From Bacillus sp. ISL-45 (GTDB lineage Bacteria > Bacillota > Bacilli > Bacillales > Cytobacillaceae), in the NCBI RefSeq assembly GCF_018613195.1, contig NZ_JAGGQQ010000005.1, forward strand, positions 401,593-465,592: a stretch of 64,000 nucleotides of DNA, read 5' to 3'. Numbering within the stretch: position 1 is the first letter of the stretch; every line of letters begins with the position of its first letter. Positions 25,466 to 33,684 of this stretch are shown here, in pieces. The notes beneath the pieces were generated by a model. It saw only the letters and a list, made by a program, of their open reading frames with translations. It was not told the DNA's origin and made no database searches. A program made the position numbers and the translations under genes.

Positions 25466-26614
25466 TCACCGCAATGTGTTTTTTCTTAATTCCGCAAGTG
25501 TATATTTCGTTCCGCGCCAGATAATGCCGCCTCTTCTTAATGTCAGGTAGCTCGCTCTCAGAATGGAGAAAATGAATATCAGGGCAGTGAAGGGAAGGAC
25601 AAAGAACATCCATGGTGAAAAGCGGGTCATCTTCTTTGTTACCATCACATAAAGGAAAGCCAGGAATATGAGATTGACAGCACTTAAAATGGCGACTGCC
25701 TGATTCTTTGAAAAAAGAGTGAAGAAAGGCACGACCTGGGATACAAAGACACCGAACACCGAAAATAGCACCATGCTGATCCGATAGTGGAGGCCGGCAA
25801 AGGTGTTCTTCTCCAATCCCGCTAAAGCTTCCTTCAGGCTCTGGTACCATTCCACTTCAATGAGCGTCATAGCCGTGACAATCCGCTGCTTGAGACCTAT
25901 TCGCTTAATCATCATTCCCAGCTGCAAGTCATCATCGGGCCGCATCCTTATATATTCATGCGTGCCGACTTTTTCATAGGCCGACCGGGTGATCATATTG
26001 AATGCTCCGATGCCGACGCCGGTTTTTGAGCGGGGATTATTGCCGAGCCAGGGTCTCTTGTAATAGGAAAAGCCGAATAAGAAGAAAGCAACAAAGGCCT
26101 TCAGCCAGAACGGCTTTGCACTAAGGTTCGGGGCCGCCGTCAAATGATCAAGATTATGTTTCTCAAAATAGCCAACCGCTTTTGAAAAAGCCTCGGGATG
26201 GTACAAAACATCAGCATCTGTAAATAAGATCAAGTTCCCTGTCGCGCGCTGCCAGCCTTTATAGAGTGCGTAGTTCTTGCCGAGCCACCCTTCTGGCAAA
26301 CTCTCGATATGGATCACTTTGATTCTTGAATCAGAGCTTTTCAGGCGTTCCATCACTTTGCCGGTATCATCCTCGGAACGGTCATTGACCAGGATCCACT
26401 CGGTATTTTTGTAGGTTTGGTTCAGCTGGGTGCGAATGCTTAGGGAAATATGTTCTTCTTCATTCCTGGCAGCCACGATGACGCTAAGCTTTTGTCCCTG
26501 GTCGGCAACCTCAGCCTTTTCGAGGGAATCCATTTTCCTAAAGCCGATCAAGGCATCGATTGTCGCCAAAATCCAGATGATTAAAGTTAAAGACAGTAAG
26601 GTTAGAAGCAACAT
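25466..26614 (-). CDS. Membrane-bound family 2 glycosyltransferase
   Basis: The product has 382 residues: one N-terminal transmembrane helix (residues 2-22), a GT-A catalytic domain and three hydrophobic segments at the C-terminus. The nucleotide-sugar signature is KLSVIVAARNEEEHI, the metal-binding DXD is LFTDADVLYHP, and MRPDDDLQLG is the acceptor-side acidic motif. Similar proteins glycosylate carotenoids, hopanoids or lipids; the acceptor cannot be told from sequence. It lies between namA and proI on the same strand but has no B. subtilis counterpart there that I recall, so it is probably accessory. Confidence 0.8.
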   Translation of the reverse strand: MLLLTLLSLTLIIWILATIDALIGFRKMDSLEKAEVADQGQKLSVIVAARNEEEHISLSIRTQLNQTYKNTEWILVNDRSEDDTGKVMERLKSSDSRIKVIHIESLPEGWLGKNYALYKGWQRATGNLILFTDADVLYHPEAFSKAVGYFEKHNLDHLTAAPNLSAKPFWLKAFVAFFLFGFSYYKRPWLGNNPRSKTGVGIGAFNMITRSAYEKVGTHEYIRMRPDDDLQLGMMIKRIGLKQRIVTAMTLIEVEWYQSLKEALAGLEKNTFAGLHYRISMVLFSVFGVFVSQVVPFFTLFSKNQAVAILSAVNLIFLAFLYVMVTKKMTRFSPWMFFVLPFTALIFIFSILRASYLTLRRGGIIWRGTKYTLAELRKNTLR

Positions 26615-26672
26615 CTACACGTCCCTGTTGTTTTTCTCCATTGTAGAGAAACAGGGAGCATATTTGCAATTT

Positions 26673-27515
26673 TTAAAGCGGACGGTTTGCTGCAAGTTCA
26701 TTTCCCAGCAGGTGGCCCAGCCTTCTTGATTGAGCTGTGGCTTCCTTGATGCAGGATACGAAAGCAGATTGGACGCCATGCTGCTCAAGAATGCTGATGC
26801 CTGCTTCGGTCGTACCGCCCGGGCTGGTCACCTCAAAGCGGAGCTGGGCAGGCTCCTTATCCGACTTCGTCAGCATTTCGGCGGCGCCCAGCAGCGTCTG
26901 GATAATCAGCTGCTTTGCTGTTTGCTTATCCAGACCGATTTCAGCGGCACTTTGTTCCATCGCCTCGACAAGGTAATAAATATAGGCAGGACCGCTTCCT
27001 GATAGGCCTGTGACGGCATCAAGCTGATATTCATCAACGATTGTTGTCAGGCCGATTGTGTTAAAAAGCTCCTGTATCAGCACCTTTTGCGCTTCACTCA
27101 CATGGGAATTCACGGCCATCGCAGTTGCCGATTTGCCAATCGCGGCCGAGGTATTTGGCATTGCCCTTGCCACGGCCAGGGACTTCTCTGCAGCTGTTTC
27201 AATTGCGGCAATCGAGACGCCAGCGAGGACCGAAATAATCAGCATCCCTTCAGGTAAATAGGATTTGATTTCCCCAACCGCTGCGGCTGCGTCCTTCGGT
27301 TTCATTGCCAGGACAACTGCATCCGCATTTTTAAAAAGCATTTCCAAATCATATGTCGCCTTTATTCCATATTTCAGCTCCAGTGATTTTAATCTGTCAG
27401 CATCCTGTTTATTCGTGGCCCAGATCTGCTCTCCCGGAAGAAGCCCGCTTGCCCCTATTCCGGAAATCATCGCTTCTGCCATCGAACCTGCGCCAACAAA
27501 AACAAGCTTCTTCAT
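26673..27515 (-). CDS. proI: Pyrroline-5-carboxylate reductase
   Basis: The product has 280 residues when started at ATG 27513-27515, which follows GGAGGCGATC; the frame opens 5 codons earlier. The Rossmann motif FVGAGSMAEAMISG is at the N-terminus. The dimer/substrate segment GLSGSGPAYIYYLVEAM and the catalytic TSPGGTTEAGI follow. It makes proline from pyrroline-5-carboxylate with NAD(P)H. A proline-specific T-box leader stands upstream, so expression responds to uncharged tRNA-Pro, as known for B. subtilis proI. Confidence 0.94.
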   Translation of the reverse strand: MKKLVFVGAGSMAEAMISGIGASGLLPGEQIWATNKQDADRLKSLELKYGIKATYDLEMLFKNADAVVLAMKPKDAAAAVGEIKSYLPEGMLIISVLAGVSIAAIETAAEKSLAVARAMPNTSAAIGKSATAMAVNSHVSEAQKVLIQELFNTIGLTTIVDEYQLDAVTGLSGSGPAYIYYLVEAMEQSAAEIGLDKQTAKQLIIQTLLGAAEMLTKSDKEPAQLRFEVTSPGGTTEAGISILEQHGVQSAFVSCIKEATAQSRRLGHLLGNELAANRPL

Positions 27516-27560
27516 CAAGATCGCCTCCATAATATTTTTGTTTCGTTTATTAAAGTCTGT

Positions 27561-27688
27561 TTTCGCATTGATTGTTGCCTTTCTTACATGTTCTAAAACG
27601 CTCTAAAAAGGTGTCGGGGCTCTTTTCGAGGAGATTTCAGAATAGATTGCTTTTGGTTGAGAAAGCAACAAAGTTTACGAAAAGAGCC
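27561..27688. repeat. Family C repeat, full copy, inside the proI leader
   Basis: The element begins TTTCGCATTGATTGTTGC and contains GGCTCTTTTCG at 27618-27628. It ends AGTTTACGAAAAGAGCC at 27688, so the last 71 bp form a stem with long inverted ends. It lies between the T-box terminator and the proI ribosome-binding site, so every read-through proI transcript must carry it. Confidence 0.85.
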
Positions 27689-27702
27689 TTATTAAACAAC
27701 GA

Positions 27703-27942
27703 AAAACAAAAAGGCCCTTCATCCAAAAAAGGACGAAAGGCCATGCTTCCGTGGTACCACCTTCATTCACTTCTTCAGCCAGTGCTGAAAAAGTGCAGCT
27801 CAACATCCGTTAACGCCGGTATACGTCCAGGTTTGCCTGGCAGCTCGCAAGGTAGGGTTCAACACGAAGAGGGCGGCGGAGCCTTTCAGCCGGTGGACTC
27901 CACTCTCTGACACCATTCCTGTCTACTCGTCTTACTCGAATG
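27703..27942 (-). promoter_or_regulatory. Proline-specific T-box riboswitch controlling proI
   Basis: Read on the minus strand, the conserved antiterminator sequence AGGTGGTACCACGG is at 27762-27749. The terminator GGCCTTTCGTCC / GGATGAAGGGCC with TTTTTGTTTTT follows at 27742-27703. Upstream is a long stem I. Its specifier region reads GAACCCTACC (27860-27851), giving CCC or CCU depending on register, both proline codons. Uncharged tRNA-Pro would stabilise the antiterminator and allow proI expression. The stretch from 27943 to 28189 beyond it is AT-rich and holds no recognisable gene, only promoters presumably. Confidence 0.9.
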
Positions 27943-28189
27943 CTTTTAAAAAGTTTACGAAATTTTAATAGTGATTATGCAAGATAGACAACCCATATGT
28001 CAAGTAGTATTTTGAATAATTATTAGTTTTTTCTGAAAATATAAAGTGAAAATAATGACAATCGACTGTTTTATATGTAAACTTATCTTTATATTGGAAA
28101 AATACCGAGACTATTGAATTTAAATGATTGCCATAATAATCAATCGGTTTACTTTATAGAAAAATAATGTTTTGGGGTGTATGGATCAT

Positions 28190-29155
28190 ATGGCTGAATG
28201 GAAAGATGGAATTGCCAAACTGACTTTGCCGACGCCTTTCCCGGTCGGTGATGTGAACGCATATTTAATAAAAGGGGACCGGTTGACACTTGTGGACGCG
28301 GGAACAAAAACAGAGGATTCCTGGGAGTCGTTCAAATCCCAGCTGTCCGATTTAAGATTGAAGCCGGAGGATATCGAGCAGGTTATCTTGACTCATGACC
28401 ATCCAGATCATGTGGGAATGCTGGATTACTTTTCACCAGGTCTTGCCGTACATGGCCATCACCTGAATGAAAGGTGGATCAACAGGACTCCGGAATTTGA
28501 AAAGGAGCATAAAGAATTCTATGAGAAATTCTTTTTGCAATCAGCCATACCAGAGCAATATTTTGTGCCTTCGATGAAAGTCATGAAAAAGACATTAGTA
28601 TTTTCTTGTAATCGTTCATTGACAGGAACTGTTCTGGAAAATGACGTTCCGCCGGCACTGCCTGGATGGAGGGTGATCGAGACACCGGGACATGCCCAGA
28701 GTCATATTGTGCTCTTGCGTGAAAAAGATGGGACAATGATCGCAGGGGATACGGTCCTTGCCGGGATCTCACCGAATCCATTGCTTGAGCCGCCGCTGCC
28801 AGGTGAAAGTGAAAGGCCAAAGCCGCTGGTCCAATATAATGCTACACTAAAAAAGCTGCAGGAGTACCCGATTGGGCTAGTATATACAGGACATGGAACG
28901 GAAATAACAGAATTGCATAGCCTGATCGAAAAAAGACTGGCCCGCCAGCATGACAGGGCATTGCAGGTAAGGGGAATGCTTGAAGGCAGGGAACTCACTG
29001 TTTTTGGAATTTGCAAATTGCTCTTCCCGACAGTGTATGAGCGTGAACTGAATCTGACCATTTCGGAAACAGTCGGCCAGCTTGATTATTTACAATTCCT
29101 AGACGCCATTTCAGTCAGGGAAGAAGGTACATCCTTCGTTTATACAGCAAAATGA
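28190..29155 (+). CDS. yqjP: MBL-fold metallo-hydrolase (YqjP-like)
   Basis: The product has 321 residues. The zinc motif THDHPDHVGML is near residue 70, a further histidine is in ETPGHAQSHIV, the bridging aspartate is in MIAGDTVL and the last histidine in TGHGTEI. A winged-helix-like C-terminal region follows. Substrate is unknown. I chose the ATG at 28190, 10 nt after GGGGTG; TTG 28172 and ATG 28181 in the same frame are poorly spaced. The dehydrogenase gene follows after 11 bp, the same pairing as yqjP-yqjQ in B. subtilis. Confidence 0.84.
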   Translation: MAEWKDGIAKLTLPTPFPVGDVNAYLIKGDRLTLVDAGTKTEDSWESFKSQLSDLRLKPEDIEQVILTHDHPDHVGMLDYFSPGLAVHGHHLNERWINRTPEFEKEHKEFYEKFFLQSAIPEQYFVPSMKVMKKTLVFSCNRSLTGTVLENDVPPALPGWRVIETPGHAQSHIVLLREKDGTMIAGDTVLAGISPNPLLEPPLPGESERPKPLVQYNATLKKLQEYPIGLVYTGHGTEITELHSLIEKRLARQHDRALQVRGMLEGRELTVFGICKLLFPTVYERELNLTISETVGQLDYLQFLDAISVREEGTSFVYTAK

Positions 29156-29166
29156 GGTGAAAGACG

Positions 29167-29958
29167 ATGTCATCCTTAAAAGGGAAAAATATTATAATTA
29201 CCGGTGCCTCCGGGGGGATTGGTGCCGAGATTGCCAGGCTTTGCGCTGCGCGCGGAGCGAATCTCGTCCTTCTGGCCCGGAGTATCGATAAATTGGAGAG
29301 TTTAAAAAAGGAATTACAATCAAAGTATGCGATCAATGTCCATGCCCAGCAGCTGGATGTGTCTGACCCTGAAGCCATCAAGCGGGTTTTCTCCGAAGTG
29401 CTTACTGATATCCGATATGTTGATATATTGGTCAACAATGCCGGCTTTGGTATTTTTGATTATGCTCATGAAGCGAAAATTGAAGATATCAAAACGATGT
29501 TTGATGTCAATGTCGTCGGCTTGATGGCCTGCACCTCGATGGTACTGCCTGCAATGAAACAGAGGAGAAGCGGCCATATTATCAATATTGCTTCCCAGGC
29601 TGGCAAAATTGCCACACCTAAATCAAGTGTTTATTCGGCAACAAAGCATGCAGTGCTTGGGTATACGAACAGCCTGCGGATGGAGGTTGCTGATGACCAC
29701 ATCTTTGTCACTTCAGTTAATCCGGGTCCAATTGCTACGAACTTTTTTGACGTCGCGGATAAACAGGGAACCTACGTAAAAAATGTAAAACGTTTTATGC
29801 TGCAGCCTGAATACGTGGCGAAACAAGTGGTCAACCGCATGATGACGAGAACACGCGAAATCAACCTGCCACGCTGGATGAGTCCAGGCAGCATTGTTTA
29901 CTCGCTGTTTCCCCGCACATTCGAACTTTTTGGCAAAAGAGTTTTCAATCAGAAATAG
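29167..29958 (+). CDS. yqjQ: Short-chain dehydrogenase/reductase (YqjQ-like)
   Basis: The product has 263 residues, a classical SDR. The cofactor motif TGASGGIG is at residues 12-19, NNAGFG in the fourth strand, the catalytic serine in IINIASQAG, and the YSATK tetrad with Tyr and Lys follows; PGPIAT comes after it. The basic and aliphatic C-terminal tail suggests membrane association. Substrate is unknown. AGGTGA stands before ATG 29167. It is co-transcribed with the MBL hydrolase and ends at a strong shared terminator. Confidence 0.87.
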   Translation: MSSLKGKNIIITGASGGIGAEIARLCAARGANLVLLARSIDKLESLKKELQSKYAINVHAQQLDVSDPEAIKRVFSEVLTDIRYVDILVNNAGFGIFDYAHEAKIEDIKTMFDVNVVGLMACTSMVLPAMKQRRSGHIINIASQAGKIATPKSSVYSATKHAVLGYTNSLRMEVADDHIFVTSVNPGPIATNFFDVADKQGTYVKNVKRFMLQPEYVAKQVVNRMMTRTREINLPRWMSPGSIVYSLFPRTFELFGKRVFNQK

Positions 29959-29969
29959 TTGGTCAATCA

Positions 29970-29999
29970 AAGGCTGTCCTGTTTTGCAGGGCAGCCTTT
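29970..29999. terminator. Bidirectional terminator between yqjQ and yqzH
   Basis: AAAGGCTGTCCTG pairs with CAGGGCAGCCTTT (one G-U) around TTTTG, serving the two convergent genes. Confidence 0.85.
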
Positions 30000-30003
30000 A
30001 CTC

Positions 30004-30195
30004 TTATGTTGCCAAAAATTCATAAACCGCGTCATGGACTAGGTCATGCAAATCAGCATCGGGCTCTGCATTTTTCTGGTCTACAATCTTTATGTATATT
30101 TCATTGAATTCCGCCTCGCCGAACGGCAGTGAACCATCATGCCGGTACTGTACGAAGCATTTCTGGACCATTTTGCGAATGAGTTCTTTATCCAT
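30004..30195 (-). CDS. yqzH: YqzH-like small protein (63 aa)
   Basis: The product has 63 acidic residues beginning MDKELIRKMVQKCFVQY and ending DLHDLVHDAVYEFLAT, a pattern I associate with the YqzH family of Bacilli. The ATG is preceded on the minus strand by AGAGGTG with about 9-nt spacing. Function is unknown. It converges on yqjQ, matching the B. subtilis neighbourhood. Confidence 0.7.
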   Translation of the reverse strand: MDKELIRKMVQKCFVQYRHDGSLPFGEAEFNEIYIKIVDQKNAEPDADLHDLVHDAVYEFLAT

Positions 30196-30324
30196 GTAAA
30201 CAGCACCTCTTCACCTGATTATACTCCGAAGCTCGCTCTGAAAACACTCTTCCGTAAAAATCTCCAGTCTTGGCATCACTCACCATTTCCACCTTAATTA
30301 AGTCAGTCACCCGGAAAATTACCA

Positions 30325-30356
30325 TTGAAACCGAACGCATATTCGCTTAATATAAT
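30325..30356 (+). promoter_or_regulatory. LexA (SOS) box within the yqjW promoter
   Basis: CGAACGCATATTCG at 30332-30345 matches the B. subtilis SOS box CGAACRNRYGTTYC at all but two positions. It lies between a -35 TTGAAA (30325-30330) and the -10 region TAATATAAT (30348-30356), the usual place for SOS repression. Confidence 0.72.
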
Positions 30357-30423
30357 GGGTATAATGAAGCGGAACAGATGTTCTTGTTGTTGGCAGATAT
30401 CATGCAGAAGGGAGGAAAGAAAG

Positions 30424-31683
30424 ATGGTCGATTACAGCGAAATGCCGCAAAACAAAATTTTATGTGTGGATATGAAGAGCTTCTATGCGAGCTGTTCCGC
30501 CGTGATGCTCGGCCTCGACCCTCTTGACTGCTACCTGGCTGTTGTCGGGAATCTTGACCGCCCGGGAAGCGTCGTCCTCGCAGCCTCGCCGCGTTTGAAA
30601 AAGGAGTTTGGCATCAAGACTGGATCACGGAAATTTGAAATTCCCGATGATCCCCGGATTGTTGTCGTTGATCCGCAGATGTCCACCTACCTGCGAATCT
30701 CCACAGAAATCTCCCGTGTATTTAATCGCTATGTCCCGAAGGAAGCGATTCACACCTACAGCGTCGACGAAAGCTTTATAAAGGTTGACGGAGCTTCGAA
30801 GCTTTGGGGAGACGCTGCTTCAATCGCAAAAAAAATCAAAGACGATATTGAGCGCGAATTCCAGCTTCCCTGCGCAATTGGAATCGGGCCGAACATGCTG
30901 ATGTCGAAGCTCTGCCTTGACCTCGATGCAAAAAAGAAGGGCATTGCTGAATGGACCTATGATGATGTCCAGACGAAGCTGTGGAATGTTTCACCGCTAA
31001 GGGAAATGTGGGGAATCGGCCGCCGCGTCGAGAAAACATTGAACAGCATGGGCATTTTTACAGTCGGCCAGCTAGCCCGCTATGACCTGGAGAAATTGGA
31101 GAAAAAATTCGGCATCATGGGCAACCAGCTGTACTGGCATGCATGGGGCATCGACTTTTCGGATATCGGCGCCCCAATCATGGAAGGGCAGGTCAGCTTT
31201 GGAAAAAGCCAGATCCTGCTTCGCGACTATAAAGAAGAAGAGGAAATCAAGCATGTGATCCTCGAAATGTGCGAGGAGGTCGCACGCAGGGCAAGAAGCC
31301 ATGGGAAGGCAGGCCGGACCATCAGCTTCGGAGTTGGCTACAGCCAGGATGAATTCGGCGGAGGCTTCCATCGCTCTAGGACAATTGAAGAGCCGACCAA
31401 TATCACGATGGATCTGTATCGCGTCTGCCTCGAGCTTTTTGCCGAGAACTACACGGGAAAGACGGTGCGAAGCATCTCGATTTCGCTCGGGAACCTCGTC
31501 ACCGACAGCGAATTCCAATTGAATTTGTTTGAAAAAAACGGCTGGAAAAAGAAAGAGCTTGGCTATGCAATGGACCGGATTCGCAGCCGCTACGGATCGT
31601 CAGCGCTCTTAAGAGCAGTATCGTATACGGCAGCCGGAACAGCAAGGCATCGCGCCGCACTGGTTGGCGGGCATAAGGGTTGA
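30424..31683 (+). CDS. yqjW: Y-family DNA polymerase, UmuC/UvrX-like (PolY2/YqjW)
   Basis: The product has 419 residues from ATG 30424, which follows GGGAGG by 9 nt and begins MVDYSEMPQNKILCVDMKSF. The frame opens 33 codons earlier inside the promoter, so that start is rejected. Catalytic carboxylates are in CVDMKSFYASC and SVDESFIKVDG; the helix-hairpin-helix reads MWGIGRRVEKTLNSMGI. QLNLFEKN near the C-terminus is a clamp-binding motif. It is an SOS-type error-prone polymerase. The LexA box upstream and the YolD-like gene directly downstream repeat the B. subtilis yqjW-yqjX arrangement. Confidence 0.92.
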   Translation: MVDYSEMPQNKILCVDMKSFYASCSAVMLGLDPLDCYLAVVGNLDRPGSVVLAASPRLKKEFGIKTGSRKFEIPDDPRIVVVDPQMSTYLRISTEISRVFNRYVPKEAIHTYSVDESFIKVDGASKLWGDAASIAKKIKDDIEREFQLPCAIGIGPNMLMSKLCLDLDAKKKGIAEWTYDDVQTKLWNVSPLREMWGIGRRVEKTLNSMGIFTVGQLARYDLEKLEKKFGIMGNQLYWHAWGIDFSDIGAPIMEGQVSFGKSQILLRDYKEEEEIKHVILEMCEEVARRARSHGKAGRTISFGVGYSQDEFGGGFHRSRTIEEPTNITMDLYRVCLELFAENYTGKTVRSISISLGNLVTDSEFQLNLFEKNGWKKKELGYAMDRIRSRYGSSALLRAVSYTAAGTARHRAALVGGHKG

Positions 31684-31704
31684 TAAAAGGAGGAGGAGAG
31701 AAAG

Positions 31705-32043
31705 ATGATCCGTGACCGAGGTAGAATTAAATGGACGTCAATGATGCTTCCGGAGCATGTCAAGATGCTGCGTGAATGGGCACAGGAGGACGAATATGAA
31801 AAAGAAAAGCAGCTGGATGAACAGCAGCTTGAACAATTGAATGAAACAATCCTCGAAGCGATGGAGTATAACCGCCCGCTCAGCATCACTTATTACAGGC
31901 AAAGAAAATATGAATTGGTGATTGGAAAAATCCATTATTGGAATGAGCTTGGGCAGAAGCTCCATATCGTTGACAGATTCGAGGAAATCCACCGGATCGG
32001 GATTTCCAGCATTGCCGATGTCAGGCTTGCGGAAGGATGGTAG
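31705..32043 (+). CDS. yqjX: YolD-like protein (YqjX)
   Basis: The product has 112 residues. The start MIRDRGRIKWTSMMLPEHV is the hallmark of the YolD family, and the rest is a charged helical region followed by GKIHYWNELGQKLHIVD. Members sit beside Y-family polymerases and are thought to modulate them; mechanism is uncertain. ATG 31705 follows GGAGGAGGAG. It is co-transcribed with yqjW and should be SOS-induced with it. Confidence 0.85.
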   Translation: MIRDRGRIKWTSMMLPEHVKMLREWAQEDEYEKEKQLDEQQLEQLNETILEAMEYNRPLSITYYRQRKYELVIGKIHYWNELGQKLHIVDRFEEIHRIGISSIADVRLAEGW

Positions 32044-32145
32044 TCGTCATTTTGAAGCTCAAAGGGACCATCATCTTTTAAGAGCGGTTCACTAGAAGAA
32101 ATCCTCGTAAAAAAAGAGCAATGGATTCCCCATTGCCCTCGATAG

Positions 32146-32361
32146 TTATTCCGTTTCATCAGCTTGCGGAGCACGGACAACCGATTCGAAGTTCCCTTTA
32201 TGGGAAGCATCGCAGAACGGCATGTTCTTGCTCATGCCACAGCGGCAAAGCGAGAAAACAGGCTTTGTCTCATACTTATTGCCGGCACCATCCAGCAATT
32301 CAACATCACCAGTAATCCTTAATGAACCATTATCATTCACTTTAATCGTTACTTTTGACAA
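32146..32361 (-). CDS. CDGSH-type iron-sulfur protein
   Basis: The product has 71 residues. The cluster motif is SLCRCGMSKNMPFCDASHKG: three cysteines and one histidine of the CDGSH family, here with DASH instead of DGSH. Such proteins bind a labile 2Fe-2S cluster. I place the start at TTG 32361 (MSKVTIKVND), 8 nt after AGGGG; a GTG at 32370 is possible. It is divergent from the HesB/IscA-like gene, so two Fe-S related genes share one promoter region. Confidence 0.82.
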   Translation of the reverse strand: MSKVTIKVNDNGSLRITGDVELLDGAGNKYETKPVFSLCRCGMSKNMPFCDASHKGNFESVVRAPQADETE

Positions 32362-32506
32362 AAAAAGCACCCCTTTCCAAATTGTCAGAATTATCTTTGA
32401 TAGTAAGAGTTAAACAGAAAAATTGCAAGACATTTCGCCAAAGGGTTCTGAAACGTAAAAAATTTCTCTGTATGGTAAAATGAAGCATCGGAAGGGGAGA
32501 GCGATC

Positions 32507-32836
32507 ATGAAGCTGAAAATCACCGAAGCTGCATCAAATAAACTGAACGAAAAAATGTCAGGCAAGCAAGGCTATATAAAATTAAAATACGATATAGATG
32601 GCTGCGGCTGTGCAGTAAATGGGGTAGCGGCCCTCTGGTTTGAAAGCGAAAAAAATGTGGAAGAGCATCAAATAGAAACGGGCGGAATTCCGATTTATAT
32701 TGAAAAAGCCAAAGAGGTGTTTTTTGATGAGGAAATGACGCTGGATTATAAAGGTAGCAATGGATGTTTCCAGTTAAAGAGCCCGAATGAATATCTTAAT
32801 CCAAGAATGAGCTTCTATGACAAAAGAGGGTTATGA
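32507..32836 (+). CDS. yqkB: HesB/IscA-like iron-sulfur biosynthesis-family protein (YqkB)
   Basis: The product has 109 residues from ATG 32507, 8 nt after GGGGAG; the frame opens 9 codons earlier without such spacing. It starts MKLKITEAASNKLNEKM as in B. subtilis YqkB. The cysteines are in DGCGCAVNG and NGCFQL rather than in the classic IscA C-x(n)-C-G-C tail, so it is a divergent member of the HesB-like fold. Its role in cluster handling is assumed from the family. Confidence 0.8.
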   Translation: MKLKITEAASNKLNEKMSGKQGYIKLKYDIDGCGCAVNGVAALWFESEKNVEEHQIETGGIPIYIEKAKEVFFDEEMTLDYKGSNGCFQLKSPNEYLNPRMSFYDKRGL

Positions 32837-32922
32837 GTTTACAAAAAACTGGAAAAAAGGTTAAATAAGAAAGTAGAATGTGAAAATACATAGAAGTTTG
32901 ACGCAAAGGCAGGGGGAGAAGG

Positions 32923-33468
32923 ATGGGAAAATTGTGGAGGTCAGCCATAACCATTTTATGCGTGCTTGTGCTATCGGCATGCGCTTATAAGACCGCGGGA
33001 GAAGCAATCCAAAACGATATTCCGTTCAACATCAAACAAATCGTCCACAAGGAAAAGGTGGAGGATGGATATCTCATCTTTTACACAACAGAGCAAAAAG
33101 AAGGCTCAAGCACATTCGACGCGCTGGCAGTCGCCTATATCAAAGGCAGCGAAAAAGAAGGCTGGGAAAATGCGGGGCATAACCACTGGACTTATTATAA
33201 GAATGATTTCATGCTCCTGTATGCCGACACTTTCACAACCTTTAATGAAGACGGAACATTGGATACAAAGATTCCGGTGATTTTTGGGAAAGTCTTGAAT
33301 CCGGACATCAAAACAATAGAAGCTGCAGGACCGGATGGCAAGTTTACCAAAATAGAAATTTTTAAAAAGGAAAACGAACGCTATTATTACGCAATTGGCG
33401 ATTACAAGGAAGTCAGGGCACTGGACGCCGCTGGCAAAGAAATCGATCGCCAGGGAGAAAAACAGTAA
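32923..33468 (+). CDS. Putative lipoprotein (181 aa), function unknown
   Basis: The product has 181 residues. A signal peptide ends in the lipobox LSAC with Cys20, then a mostly hydrophilic extracellular domain rich in tyrosine and lysine follows, with repeated FY/YY pairs and no motif I recognise. ATG 32923 follows AGGGGGAGAAGG. It is a single-gene unit closed by a strong terminator. Confidence 0.75.
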   Translation: MGKLWRSAITILCVLVLSACAYKTAGEAIQNDIPFNIKQIVHKEKVEDGYLIFYTTEQKEGSSTFDALAVAYIKGSEKEGWENAGHNHWTYYKNDFMLLYADTFTTFNEDGTLDTKIPVIFGKVLNPDIKTIEAAGPDGKFTKIEIFKKENERYYYAIGDYKEVRALDAAGKEIDRQGEKQ

Positions 33469-33470
33469 AG

Positions 33471-33500
33471 GATTGGCTCAGGGGCGAGCCAATCTTTTTT
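33471..33500 (+). terminator. Intrinsic terminator of the lipoprotein gene
   Basis: GATTGGCTC and GAGCCAATC form a perfect 9-bp stem with the loop AGGGGC and a following T-run. Confidence 0.9.
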
Positions 33501-33554
33501 TATTGGAGCTCAGTCTCTAACGGCCAAACGTTGTTATACGAGGAAAGAGAAAAA

Positions 33555-33581
33555 TGTCCGATAGAAGAGCTCTATCGGACA
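33555..33581. repeat. Perfect 11-bp TGTCCG palindrome
   Basis: TGTCCGATAGA and TCTATCGGACA are perfect inverted repeats around AGAGC, in the 180-bp gap between convergent genes. The flanks carry AAAA and AAAC rather than a T-run. The AAATGTCC...GGACAAA outline resembles the units of the 52-bp array at 9010 and the hairpin at 602. Confidence 0.7.
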
Positions 33582-33684
33582 AACAGAAGCCGGAACAAGA
33601 GAAATGTGTATGATAGAAAAGCGGATTAGATAAATCAAGCAGATAACGAACCAAAGCGTAAGATGCAGCCTCGCTCAACCTATA

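Noticed and set aside
27572-27910. Plus-strand ORF of 112 residues over the proI leader
   Set aside because: It runs antisense through a T-box and a repeat, and lacks a ribosome-binding site and any recognisable product.
30326-30339. CcpA cre site (TGAAACCGAACGCA) in the yqjW promoter
   Set aside because: It fits the loose cre pattern but is not palindromic, and the same bases are better explained by the LexA box and promoter.
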